Source of the DNA: an uncultured Candidatus Melainabacteria bacterium
Lineage (GTDB): Bacteria; Cyanobacteriota; Vampirovibrionia; Gastranaerophilales; Gastranaerophilaceae
Length of the DNA stretch: 64,000 bases
Direction of reading: 5' to 3'
Assembly: GCA_934754425.1 (NCBI GenBank)
Contig: CAKVIN010000012.1
Location: 1-64,000, forward strand
This document shows positions 35,634-44,326 of this stretch, one piece after another. Numbering within the stretch: position 1 is the stretch's first letter; every line of letters begins with the position of its first letter. Under the pieces are notes generated by a model. It was not told the origin of the DNA. It saw nothing but the letters and a program-made list of their open reading frames with translations, and did no database searches. The position numbers were made by a program, and so were the translations under genes.

Positions 35634-36658
35634 TAATTTACATTCTTTATATAAAGTTCTTCTATCAAAACACAAACTGTTGCCGCTATAGCAGGCGCAA
35701 ATACAACACCAATTACACCTAAATATTGAGCAGTTACGAATAAGAAAAAGTATATAATCAACGGATGTAAATCCAAAAATTTACCAAAAACATAAGGTCT
35801 GACAAGATTATTTTCCGCCCACTGAACGATAGCAAACCAGATTACAATAAGAAGAAGCGTGATAGCACCCATTTTATATGATACAAGCAAAGTAATCACT
35901 AAAGCTAAAGCCGGTCCAACTACCGGTATAATATCAAGAGCTGAATTTAGAATTCCGAGAAGCAATGCATAATCTACACCTAAAACCAACAATGCAATTG
36001 TCATCATTACACCTACAAAAATAATTGTTACAACAAGCGCAATCATGTAACCACCTATTTTTACAGAAATAGAATCCAAAATTTCTTCAGCTCTTTTTTT
36101 CATTGAATTTGGGAATAAACTTGTATAAGTTTTTCTTACAACGGCTTTATCTACCATAAAATAGTAAACAATAATACAAGCTCCCAAAAAGTAGACAATT
36201 GTTGAAGCAAGCCCCTTACTAAAATTAATTGATTCATTCACAAATTTTGACGTAAATCCGGATGCTGTAGATAAAATTTCTCCGATATCTAACTGTGCAA
36301 GTTCTGATTGATTAACAAACGGAGTTGATAATAAGAAATTCTTTACAGTTTCAATATGTTCCGGCAACATCAATAAAAATGATTTAATTTGATGTCCTGC
36401 TACAAAAAATAATGGCAATAAAAATCCTGCTGATATTACTAAAATTCCGGACAATATCAAAACTGATGCCAATGAACGACTCATTTTCTTCTCCATTTTA
36501 TCCACAAATGGATTTAATGAGCATGCGATTACGTATGAAGCAAAAAACAAAATTGCTATATCTTTAATTTTTGTTATAAAAACCAAAAATAATAACGCAA
36601 TTACAAAAAATATTATATTTTTTATAGTCATATATTTTTTTACAAAAACATCAAACAT
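35633..36658 (-). CDS. AI-2E/PerM family membrane protein
   Basis: The 341-residue protein has about seven to eight transmembrane segments and the family end blocks DIIPVVGPALALVITLLVSY and FLDLHPLIIYFFLFV. Members export or permeate small molecules or ions; specific substrates are mostly unknown. The ATG at 36658 has AAGGAG 6 nt upstream; the ORF extends 43 codons further but without an RBS. It is co-transcribed with the radical SAM gene. Confidence 0.85.
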   Translation of the reverse strand: MFDVFVKKYMTIKNIIFFVIALLFLVFITKIKDIAILFFASYVIACSLNPFVDKMEKKMSRSLASVLILSGILVISAGFLLPLFFVAGHQIKSFLLMLPEHIETVKNFLLSTPFVNQSELAQLDIGEILSTASGFTSKFVNESINFSKGLASTIVYFLGACIIVYYFMVDKAVVRKTYTSLFPNSMKKRAEEILDSISVKIGGYMIALVVTIIFVGVMMTIALLVLGVDYALLLGILNSALDIIPVVGPALALVITLLVSYKMGAITLLLIVIWFAIVQWAENNLVRPYVFGKFLDLHPLIIYFFLFVTAQYLGVIGVVFAPAIAATVCVLIEELYIKNVN

Positions 36659-36719
36659 ATTACACTCCTTATCCTTATTGATAATGTTACCATAAACTAA
36701 ATTATGATAATATATATGT

Positions 36720-37502
36720 ATGGATAAAATATTAGAAATTAAAAATTTAACAGTAGAATATGAGAGCCTGAATGACAAAACTAGCAAAAAGCTAAAAGCT
36801 GTAGATGATACGTCTTTTTATATAAAAGAAGGAGAAATTTATGCTCTTGCCGGCGAATCAGGTTGTGGCAAATCAACAATCGCAAAAACTATAACACGTC
36901 TCATAAAACCAGCGAGCGGCGAAATTCTATTTGAAAACAAAAATATTTTTCTTTTTTCAAAAGAAGAAAAAAAACATTATCCCAAAGATGTTCAAATGAT
37001 ATTTCAAAATCCATATTCCAGCTTAAATCCTAAAATGAAAATTAAAGAAATTTTATCCGAACCCCTAGATATTAATACCAGTTATTCTAAAAACAGAAAA
37101 AATGCTCTTGTTAAATCAATTTTATCAGACGTTGGATTATCAGAAGATAGCCTGGAAAGATATCCGCACGAATTTTCCGGTGGACAAAGACAAAGAATTG
37201 CAATCGCTCGTGCACTTATTCTTAACCCTAAATTAATCATAGCAGATGAACCTGTCAGTGCTCTTGATGCAAGTATTCAAGCTCAAATAATCAACCTACT
37301 TAAAGAATTAAAAAAGGAACGTAACTTAACTATTTTATTTATTTCTCATGATTTAAACGTAATACGTTATCTTGCAGATAGAGTAGGAATCATGTATTTT
37401 GGGAAATTAGTAGAAGAAAATTTTACAGAGATGATTTTCAATAATCCAAAAGAAGATTATACAAAATTATTATTAAACTCAGCACCAACTTTAAAACAAT
37501 AA
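36720..37502 (+). CDS. ABC transporter ATP-binding protein (OppF/DppF-like)
   Basis: The 260-residue ATPase has Walker A GESGCGKST, Q-loop QNPYSSLNP, signature FSGGQRQRIAIARA, Walker B LIIADEPVSALD and the H-loop SHDL. The SSLNP stretch and C-terminal extension fit the oligopeptide/dipeptide/nickel family (OppF). No permease, OppD or binding protein is adjacent, so it must work with components encoded elsewhere. It ends tail-to-tail with a 12-bp overlap against the TPR gene. The -10 region overlaps the start, so the leader is very short. Confidence 0.85.
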   Translation: MDKILEIKNLTVEYESLNDKTSKKLKAVDDTSFYIKEGEIYALAGESGCGKSTIAKTITRLIKPASGEILFENKNIFLFSKEEKKHYPKDVQMIFQNPYSSLNPKMKIKEILSEPLDINTSYSKNRKNALVKSILSDVGLSEDSLERYPHEFSGGQRQRIAIARALILNPKLIIADEPVSALDASIQAQIINLLKELKKERNLTILFISHDLNVIRYLADRVGIMYFGKLVEENFTEMIFNNPKEDYTKLLLNSAPTLKQ

Positions 37503-38822
37503 AGAATTTTTTGTTGGTATTTTTATTGAATATACCAGAGTTTTATATTTATCATCTTTGTATAAATAGACATCAATGCTATATTGATCAAGTTCTTTTT
37601 GAGTAAAAATATTTTTCCCTAATACAACTGTAAAATCCTCTGTTACACCACCATTCGAATACAATGGTTTTCCTTTTTCTACACATTTAAAAGTTTTTAT
37701 TTCTTTTACTTTTCCATTTCTATTCAAAACAAAATCAACAGACATCTTTTTTATATCAACATGAGAAACATTTTTAAACCTAAACACACCTCTTAATCGA
37801 TATGTAAATAACCATTTTTTTACAGTAAATTTATCCAATAATACATCTACATCATCTTTATATATTACTTTATTATTGACAAACAAATCTATCGAATGCA
37901 TTTTGTATCTATATAGTTTTGCCTCAGTTAATTTACCTTGCAGTTCAAGAATGTTTGCGGTTTTCAACAAAGCTTTCGAATAAACATTGTAATCAATATT
38001 CTGCGGCTCTTCTTGTAATAATTTTTCAAAATAATTTACTGACTTTATAGGCTCTAAATCAGAATATATTATTGCCAATCTATATCTCAATTTAAAATTA
38101 TTAGGCGCATATTTTTCTGCCTTATGCAAAAATCTTACTGCATCAGAATTTTTTCCGCTTTTAACCATTACATCTGCAGTTTCAATATAAGAATTTACAA
38201 TTCTATCAGAAATAGATTTTTCTACTACAGCATCTTTGTTTTTAAATTTATTATAATAATATTCTGCTTTTTCATAACTTTTTGCAGCACTTAGGAATTT
38301 GCCAAGAGAATAATATTTATCACCCATCTCTATATAAGAACGAGTTTTAAACTTTATTAGATTAACATTACTAATGTCTTTTACTGAAGATATCAAACTT
38401 TGAGCTTCTTCCAAATATCCTTGTAATATTAATACTCTTGCCAATCGATAATATGGAGTATAAACACCATTTCCGGCTTTTTTCAATGCTAATTCATAAG
38501 CTTTTTGAGCATTTTCAAATTCTCCGGCTGATTCATACAAAGAACCAACCTGAAGACAAATCGTATAATTTTTACTCTGCAAATCTTTTAAAAAGTCTGA
38601 TTTTAATATTAATTGCTTTGCAATTTCAGTATTAATTTTATTCTTTACACTGCTATCTTCATAAAGTTGCTTTATCATTTCACTACGAGCATGAAAAGAT
38701 AATAGCATTGTAAAAATTAAGCCAACTAAAAATGACAAAAAAACCGTACGCAAATATTCTTGTATAATTTGCGTTTTACTTTTTACTTCAAAACGTGGTT
38801 TCTTTGCTTTTTCTTTAATCAT
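37491..38822 (-). CDS. Membrane-anchored TPR protein
   Basis: The 443-residue product has one N-terminal transmembrane helix (about 24-43, YLRTVFLSFLVGLIFTMLL). A TPR array follows (about 75-300; EFENAQKAYELALKKA and KFLSAAKSYEKAEYYYNK). The C-terminal beta-rich domain (about 330-440, KWLFTYRLRGVFRFKNVSHV) is unrecognised. It overlaps the MgtC-like gene by 8 bp, so the two are co-translated. It is probably a periplasmic or envelope scaffold. Confidence 0.7.
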   Translation of the reverse strand: MIKEKAKKPRFEVKSKTQIIQEYLRTVFLSFLVGLIFTMLLSFHARSEMIKQLYEDSSVKNKINTEIAKQLILKSDFLKDLQSKNYTICLQVGSLYESAGEFENAQKAYELALKKAGNGVYTPYYRLARVLILQGYLEEAQSLISSVKDISNVNLIKFKTRSYIEMGDKYYSLGKFLSAAKSYEKAEYYYNKFKNKDAVVEKSISDRIVNSYIETADVMVKSGKNSDAVRFLHKAEKYAPNNFKLRYRLAIIYSDLEPIKSVNYFEKLLQEEPQNIDYNVYSKALLKTANILELQGKLTEAKLYRYKMHSIDLFVNNKVIYKDDVDVLLDKFTVKKWLFTYRLRGVFRFKNVSHVDIKKMSVDFVLNRNGKVKEIKTFKCVEKGKPLYSNGGVTEDFTVVLGKNIFTQKELDQYSIDVYLYKDDKYKTLVYSIKIPTKNSLLF

Positions 38823-39534
38823 TTAATTCCTGTAATGAAATCGAATCAACTTCTACTAAATTATTGATTTTTTCATAAAAAAATCTTAATTCTTTTTTAC
38901 AACCTATATCAAAAGTTACAGTTACTTTTGATTTATCAGCGTTTTCTAACAATTTTTTAGACGTAAAATCTCTTACATTATCAACATTTGTACATACAAA
39001 ATCATACAAAGTTTTTACATCACTAAGATTCAAATAAACAGTCATTTTACATCTTCTAACCAATTTGCCGCTTGATGGTAATATCTGTCTTTCAAAAATT
39101 CTAATAAGGGTTAATACTGCAACACTTAATACTGTAGCTATAATAGCAACATCAAAAATTCCTGCACCACAAGCCATTCCGATACTTGCTGCAATCCATA
39201 ATGTAGCCGCTGTTGTTAATCCAAAGACCATAGGCCCATTTCTTAAAACGGTACCGGCACCAATAAAACCAATACCGGTAACAACTTGCGCTGCTACCCT
39301 TGATGTATCTCTTATACCTGTAGCTTGACCAATATCTACATTATCTCCTGTTGCAAATGTCGGAAATGCATATATTGAAAGTAATGTAAAAACACAAGCT
39401 CCTAAACAAACTAAAATATGCGTACGCAAACCAGCATATTTATTTGTAAGTTCCCTTTCTAAACCAAGTGCAAAACCCAATATTATAGCCATTAATAAAC
39501 GCATTATAAATTCTGCATTGAAAAACATACTCAT
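38815..39534 (-). CDS. MgtC/SapB family membrane protein
   Basis: The 239-residue product has the MgtC core with several transmembrane helices. Blocks are FALGLERELTNKYAGLRTHI, VAAQVVTGIGFIGAGTVLR and GLTTAATLWIAASIGMACG. A soluble C-terminal domain (about 165-239) is present. MgtC proteins support growth in low magnesium and modulate F1Fo ATPase in pathogens; in other bacteria the role is less clear. I chose the ATG at 39534. A second ATG lies 6 nt later. Confidence 0.88.
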   Translation of the reverse strand: MSMFFNAEFIMRLLMAIILGFALGLERELTNKYAGLRTHILVCLGACVFTLLSIYAFPTFATGDNVDIGQATGIRDTSRVAAQVVTGIGFIGAGTVLRNGPMVFGLTTAATLWIAASIGMACGAGIFDVAIIATVLSVAVLTLIRIFERQILPSSGKLVRRCKMTVYLNLSDVKTLYDFVCTNVDNVRDFTSKKLLENADKSKVTVTFDIGCKKELRFFYEKINNLVEVDSISLQELND

Positions 39535-39599
39535 CTCTATTCTCTCTCCATAATTATAAATATAATACACTATTTAAGCTAAAAATACAATGATTATAG

Positions 39600-39628
39600 T
39601 AGGCAAAAGGTATTGTTTAATATATAAT
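39600..39628 (+). promoter_or_regulatory. Promoter giving a leaderless dGTPase transcript
   Basis: TAGGCA (39600-39605), 17 bp, TATAAT (39623-39628), ATG at 39635 only 6 nt after the -10 box. The -35 box is weak; the -10 box is perfect. Confidence 0.4.
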
Positions 39629-39634
39629 CTGGGT

Positions 39635-40666
39635 ATGGATATAAATTGTAAAACAATCAAACAACAATTAGAAGAACAAGAACTCAAAACATTAAGTCCT
39701 TATGCAACTAAATGTTTACAGTCAAAAGGACGAAAACGTCCAAGAAATGAACAATTTGAAATTAGAACAGAGTTTCAACGTGATAGAGATAAAATTCTCC
39801 ATTCCAAGTCTTTTAGACGTTTAAAGCATAAAACACAAGTATTTTTGTCACCGTTCAACGACCATTTTAGAACTCGTCTTACTCATACTCTAGAAGTTGC
39901 TCAAATCGGTAGAACAATGGCTAGAGCATTAAAACTTAACGAGGATTTAGTAGAAGCTATTGCACTCGGACATGATTTAGGGCATACTGCTTTTGGACAC
40001 TGTGGAGAAGGCACATTAGACGAATTACTTCCAACCGGTTTTCATCACAACTTACAGAGCGTAAGGGTTGTAGAAGTTCTCGAGGATATGAATTTATGCA
40101 AAGAAACTGTAGACGGAATTCTAACTCACACCTGGGGATATAAACCTAAAACTCCGGAAGCACAAGTCGTTCAATTCGCAGACAAAATTGCTTATATTAA
40201 CCACGATATCGAAGATTCTGTAAGAGCAGGAATTATTACAGAAGATGATTTGCCAAAAGATTGCGTAAAGTATTTTACGTCCAATCAATCTGCACGATTA
40301 GGCAAAATGATTACAGATGTTATCACAAACTCCATGAATCAAGAAAAAGTTTCTATGTCAGAAGAAGGCTGGTTTTATGTAACCAAGCTTCGTAGTTGGA
40401 TGTTTGACAATGTTTATCTTGATCCAATAGCAAAAGCTGAAGAAAAAAAAGCAAAAAACATAATTAAATCATTATACGAATTTTATACAAATATGCTTCA
40501 ACCATATTATACACAAGAAGAAATTCCACAAATTGTTGCAGATTATATCTCCGGCATGACAGATCAATACGCAATTAGAAGATATAAAGATTTATTCATC
40601 CCAATGCCACTTGCAGAAAGAACTAATGATGATGCATTGTTAAAGAAGGCTCGTGAAAGAGAATGA
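39635..40666 (+). CDS. dgt: HD-domain dGTP triphosphohydrolase-like protein
   Basis: The 343-residue product is a Dgt-type HD hydrolase that removes triphosphate from dGTP or related dNTPs. Blocks are FRTRLTHTLEVAQIGRTMAR, the HD pair in AIALGHDLGHTAFGHCGE, and the later QVVQFADKIAYINHDIEDS. The C-terminal part fits the bacterial deoxyguanosinetriphosphate triphosphohydrolase-like group (yfbR/dgt type B). I chose the ATG at 39635, at the expected transcription start, over one 45 nt upstream. It overlaps the next gene by 4 bp. Confidence 0.88.
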   Translation: MDINCKTIKQQLEEQELKTLSPYATKCLQSKGRKRPRNEQFEIRTEFQRDRDKILHSKSFRRLKHKTQVFLSPFNDHFRTRLTHTLEVAQIGRTMARALKLNEDLVEAIALGHDLGHTAFGHCGEGTLDELLPTGFHHNLQSVRVVEVLEDMNLCKETVDGILTHTWGYKPKTPEAQVVQFADKIAYINHDIEDSVRAGIITEDDLPKDCVKYFTSNQSARLGKMITDVITNSMNQEKVSMSEEGWFYVTKLRSWMFDNVYLDPIAKAEEKKAKNIIKSLYEFYTNMLQPYYTQEEIPQIVADYISGMTDQYAIRRYKDLFIPMPLAERTNDDALLKKARERE

Positions 40667-41304
40667 AACTGATTGAATACAATGTTTATAGCGGGCAGGA
40701 AAACATGCAAATTGATTCAGACATTCTTGACACTGCCATATCAAATAATACAACAGAACCTATCTTTAGACTTTATGGATGGTCGCCCAAATGTATTTCT
40801 TTAGGCCGAAACCAAAAAAACGACTTCATTAAATATAAAAACATTGATTGCGTCCGAAGATTAACCGGTGGAAGAGCTCTTTTGCATGACGATGAAATAA
40901 CATATAGTTGCGTAATTCCGATAGAATGCGTACCTTTGGGAGAAAGCGTTTCTCAATCATATAAATACATTTCCGGTATACTTATTGATTTCTTTAACAA
41001 ACTAGGTATCAAACTGGATTTTGGTGAAAATAAAAAAGTATCAACTCATTTTGATTATTGCATGCTAATCTCTACCGGAGCAGATGTTTGTTTTAATGGT
41101 AAAAAAATTATAGGCTCTGCGCAATGCCGTAAACATGGTTATATTTTACAACACGGCTCTATTTTATATAATTATGACAAACATTTTTTAGAAAATTTGT
41201 TTAACGAAAATATAGAAGGAATTACTTCTATAAAAGAAATTTTACCTCAAATGACAAAAATAGAATTCATTACACAATTAAGCGAATACATTAAATCAAT
41301 ATAA
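40663..41304 (+). CDS. Lipoate/octanoate transferase of the LplA/LipM family
   Basis: The 213-residue protein belongs to the biotin/lipoate A/B ligase fold. It shows RRLTGGRALLHDDEITYS, the lysine-containing NGKKIIGSAQCRKHGYILQH and GSILYN, with a cysteine in FDYCMLIS. A cysteine at that position is the acyl-thioester residue of LipM-type octanoyltransferases, so LipM is likelier than an ATP-using LplA. Lipoylation is needed by GcvH, partner of the GcvPB encoded at 27525. It overlaps the dGTPase gene by 4 bp. Confidence 0.8.
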   Translation: MKLIEYNVYSGQENMQIDSDILDTAISNNTTEPIFRLYGWSPKCISLGRNQKNDFIKYKNIDCVRRLTGGRALLHDDEITYSCVIPIECVPLGESVSQSYKYISGILIDFFNKLGIKLDFGENKKVSTHFDYCMLISTGADVCFNGKKIIGSAQCRKHGYILQHGSILYNYDKHFLENLFNENIEGITSIKEILPQMTKIEFITQLSEYIKSI

Positions 41305-41344
41305 AAAAAAGTAACGAGCGTTAAAAACACTCGTTACTTTTTTT
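41303..41344. terminator. Bidirectional rho-independent terminator
   Basis: AGTAACGAG pairs with CTCGTTACT, with eight A on the left and seven T on the right. It separates the transferase gene from the convergent coiled-coil gene. Confidence 0.9.
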
Positions 41345-41355
41345 ATAAGTTAAAA

Positions 41356-43938
41356 TTAACCTAAAATATCATTCAAATCACCAAGAATACCTTCATGATT
41401 TTTGCCACAGTTACATTCACAAGTTACCTTACCTGTTACATCAACTGTAACTTTATGATCTTTAATTGCAGCTAAAATGTCATCTAATTTATTCATAATT
41501 TTGTCTAACTTTTCTAACAATTTTGAATCATCATATTTGCCAGCATTTTTATTAATGAAATTAAGTATATTTTTAATATTTTGATCAACATCACCTAATT
41601 TATCATATATTGCTTTTGTTGTTACCTTTATAACGTCCATTTTTGCGTCAATATTACTCAATACATTACCATTTTTCTGAGTTAATTTTATCAATTCACT
41701 TAACATTGCTTCGACAGAGCTCAAATCAACGGTTCCGCCTGAAATTTTAATATTAGACATTGCGTCAATGATTTTTGAAGTATTGTTATCCATTTTTTGA
41801 AGAACTTTATTAAGCAATGCTTCAACATTTGTAGCATGGCTTCCACCATCATTAATTGCTTTTAGAATAGCTGTTAAATCAGCAGTAATACCGGCTCCAA
41901 GTTTGTTAATTGCATTAAGAATGTTTGTTTGCATTGTTTTATTTTCAGCACCGTTCTTTTCAACATTCTTATTCAATTGAACTAACAAGTTTTTAATTTC
42001 ATTAACATCAGCTTTACCACTATTAATAGCTTCTAAGATTTTATTCAAATGACCATTCATTTCAAAGCCAACTGCTGCGATATAATTAAGAACTTCATCA
42101 TGGAATTGAGCATTTTGATTTGCAATTTTTTCCAACAATGTTAATGTCTTTTTAATCTCAGTAAGATCAGCATTTCCTTTATTAATTGCATCTAAGATTT
42201 TATTCAAATGACCATTCATTTCAAAACCAACTGCTGCAATATAATTCAGAATTTCTTTTTGTAACTCAACATCTTGCTTAGACATCTTTTCTAATAAGCT
42301 ATTAGTTGAATCGATTTTACTACCATTATTAGCAATAGCATCCAAGAGTTTTTGCAATGCTTCTTCTGACAATCCGCATTTATCAACCTTATCTAATAAA
42401 GCAGTTAACAAATTATTTGTTACATCAGCCTTGTCATTATGCTGTTTCAAATATTGTTCAATTTTTTCTAATGCAGCCTTGATTGCTTTATTATCAGCAA
42501 ATTGATTTTCAATCTTATTAATAATAGCATCAAGTTTACCATTAATAACTTCGCCAATTGATTTAATATCACCTAATACAGCTAAAATTGCAGCCAATTT
42601 TTCTTGAGTTGTACCTTTGATATTATCTAACTTCGCAAGAATATCTTTCATAGTTAAATTACTATCTTTGCTTAGTTCAATTTGATCACCTTGTAGATCA
42701 ATAACTGTCTTCAATAAAGTTGACAATTTTTCCATATAAGCATTTAAAGTAGCTTCATTGTTGACTTGGCCATTCTTTATAGCTTCCAAAATTGCTGACA
42801 ATTCTTTCTTAATACTTGTTCCATTAATAGTGATATTTTCATTTGTAGCTTCTACCAAAGAAGTTAATGTATCAACTGTAGTGTTAATATTAGTCAACAT
42901 TTCAATAATTTTAGCATTATCTTCATTATTTTTCTGCATATCATCTGCAAGATTTTTCAAGTATGAATTATTAGCAGTCAACAATTTTATAATTTCATCA
43001 CCATATTTTGCCAAATCATATCCCAATTTTTGAATTTCATTTTTTAATGCATCAATACCTTTTTCAAAAGCAGCAATCAATTTTGATTGATCTTGCTGAG
43101 GTATGTGAATTGCAACAACCTGACTTACATTCGTTTCTTGCGTACAACTTGTCATAGATGCAACAGCCGCAACACCAGCTGCCGGAACTGCAACTTTACT
43201 CAAAGATACACCCTTCAACAATTGTAATACTTTAGGTAATTCTTTAAAACCTTTTGCAACACCGGCACCACTGACGAATAACAATGCAATGTCTGCTGCG
43301 TTCATATTATCTACATAATCAGCAAACTTTTCTAATAATTGTTTTTCTGCACCGGTATAATTTTTAGCTACATCTCTAATTTTACCAGCTGACCAATCAC
43401 CAACTTGTTCAACAGCTTCTGCCGCATCTGCTACAAAACCAACACCGGCAACGTGTGATGCTATTTTACCAGCCGTTTTAGAACCAGTAACATGTTCAAC
43501 ACCTTTTTCTATATAATTTGCATGATCTTTAACTACATCAGTAGCAGTTTGTGTAGCGGCACTAACCATTGCACCGGTAGTTTCAACTAAACCGCTACTA
43601 TTATTCCAAGCATTTGAAAAAGTTTGAGCATATTTAGATAAATTCTTTTTAATCTTACCTAATGCTTTGTCTAAAAGACTAGGTTCTTCCTGAGAAACCT
43701 GTGGTTCTGCTTTTTTAGTTTGTGTATACTGCTTTGTACCATCCTTGCTTTTACCTCTGTTAACAAGAACAAAGTCACCAATTCTAGCTTCTCCTGATGA
43801 AAATGCTTCGTTTAAAGCAGCTGCTTCTTCCGGTGTCAATTTCAAATCTTTTGCTTCATTGGAATTAATTTTACCATCCTTTAAAGCCTTAATAATTTGT
43901 TGAGCCTTATCAGCACTAATTTTACTTAAATCTGCCAT
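41356..43938 (-). CDS. 860-residue coiled-coil repeat protein with internal hydrophobic/lipobox-like segment
   Basis: No Sec signal at the start. Residues 1-110 are a helical polar domain. Hydrophobic stretches follow at about 115-140, 165-185 and 212-265, the last ending ASMTSC at C265, which looks like a lipoprotein lipobox but deep inside the protein. Residues 285-820 form long heptad-like repeats, including two near-identical 53-residue units (NYIAAVGFEMNGHLNKIL). The C-terminus ends in CECNCGKNHEGILGDL. The layout (hydrophobic region plus coiled coil) recalls type III translocators, by analogy only. Promoters: sigma-28-like D and the shared core at 44101. Confidence 0.7.
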   Translation of the reverse strand: MADLSKISADKAQQIIKALKDGKINSNEAKDLKLTPEEAAALNEAFSSGEARIGDFVLVNRGKSKDGTKQYTQTKKAEPQVSQEEPSLLDKALGKIKKNLSKYAQTFSNAWNNSSGLVETTGAMVSAATQTATDVVKDHANYIEKGVEHVTGSKTAGKIASHVAGVGFVADAAEAVEQVGDWSAGKIRDVAKNYTGAEKQLLEKFADYVDNMNAADIALLFVSGAGVAKGFKELPKVLQLLKGVSLSKVAVPAAGVAAVASMTSCTQETNVSQVVAIHIPQQDQSKLIAAFEKGIDALKNEIQKLGYDLAKYGDEIIKLLTANNSYLKNLADDMQKNNEDNAKIIEMLTNINTTVDTLTSLVEATNENITINGTSIKKELSAILEAIKNGQVNNEATLNAYMEKLSTLLKTVIDLQGDQIELSKDSNLTMKDILAKLDNIKGTTQEKLAAILAVLGDIKSIGEVINGKLDAIINKIENQFADNKAIKAALEKIEQYLKQHNDKADVTNNLLTALLDKVDKCGLSEEALQKLLDAIANNGSKIDSTNSLLEKMSKQDVELQKEILNYIAAVGFEMNGHLNKILDAINKGNADLTEIKKTLTLLEKIANQNAQFHDEVLNYIAAVGFEMNGHLNKILEAINSGKADVNEIKNLLVQLNKNVEKNGAENKTMQTNILNAINKLGAGITADLTAILKAINDGGSHATNVEALLNKVLQKMDNNTSKIIDAMSNIKISGGTVDLSSVEAMLSELIKLTQKNGNVLSNIDAKMDVIKVTTKAIYDKLGDVDQNIKNILNFINKNAGKYDDSKLLEKLDKIMNKLDDILAAIKDHKVTVDVTGKVTCECNCGKNHEGILGDLNDILG
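42031..42350 (-). repeat. Two tandem 159-bp near-identical coding repeats
   Basis: The units start about 159 bp apart (53 codons) inside the coiled-coil gene and differ by a few bases. They encode the LNYIAAVGFEMNGHLNKIL segments. Recent internal duplication is the simplest reading. Boundaries are approximate. Confidence 0.6.
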
Positions 43939-43994
43939 AATAGTAATTGCTCCTTTCTTTAATTTTTATAACAATACAATCCTACTTTGGTATG

Positions 43995-44048
43995 TTTAAC
44001 GGCATTTTTTTCTAAAACTTTAGGATTTTTTTCTATATTGTTACAAAA
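43995..44048 (-). promoter_or_regulatory. Sigma-28-like promoter D
   Basis: On the minus strand: TTTTGTAACAAT (44048-44037), 14 nt, TAAA (44022-44019), 15 nt, GCCG (44003-44000) then TTAAA. It reads toward the coiled-coil gene that starts at 43938. Confidence 0.72.
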
Positions 44049-44100
44049 ATTTACAATACATAGTTAAATGTATTGGTTTTCCTCATGTTTTTCTCTATGG

Positions 44101-44131
44101 ATATATAAAGTATTTTTGTTATAAAAAATTG
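44101..44131 (-). promoter_or_regulatory. Shared promoter core, type 2 (copy 1)
   Basis: On the minus strand, CAATTTTTTAT (44131-44121), 5 nt, AAATACTTTATATAT (44115-44101). The same two blocks with the same 5-nt gap occur at 55559-55529 upstream of the 80-residue gene. The second block occurs at 57623. It lies about 80 bp upstream of promoter D, so the coiled-coil gene may have two promoters. Confidence 0.55.
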
Positions 44132-44290
44132 ATAACAAAAAAGAATAAAATTGAATAAAATTTTGCAAAGTCAACAATAATCAAGTAAATTAAGATTTAC
44201 AAAAATTAACATTTTTATTTTCCTGCGTTCAAGAAACAATCATTATACTAAAAGCTCAAACATGCAACTTTTCTTTACATTATGGCAATT

Positions 44291-44318
44291 TTGATGAATT
44301 TATTGTTTTATATATAAT
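44291..44318 (+). promoter_or_regulatory. Promoter giving a leaderless M16 peptidase transcript
   Basis: TTGATG (44291-44296), 16 bp, TATAAT (44313-44318). The ATG at 44327 is 8 nt after the -10 box, at the expected start of transcription. Confidence 0.5.
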
Positions 44319-44326
44319 GTATGGTT

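Larger units (their letters stand above)
43939..44326. other. Divergent intergenic region with three promoters
   Basis: No ORF is credible. It contains promoter D and the type 2 core, both reading left into the coiled-coil gene, and TTGATG-16-TATAAT (44291-44318) reading right into the M16 peptidase gene. The rest is AT-rich without other recognisable structure. Confidence 0.6.

Noticed and set aside
35634..35675. TTG start for the radical SAM protein
   Set aside because: It lies inside the upstream gene and is weaker than the ATG at 35633, which overlaps that gene's stop codon.
36720..37502. Part of a complete oligopeptide ABC transporter operon
   Set aside because: Neither permease nor binding-protein genes flank it; neighbours on both sides are unrelated and on the opposite strand.
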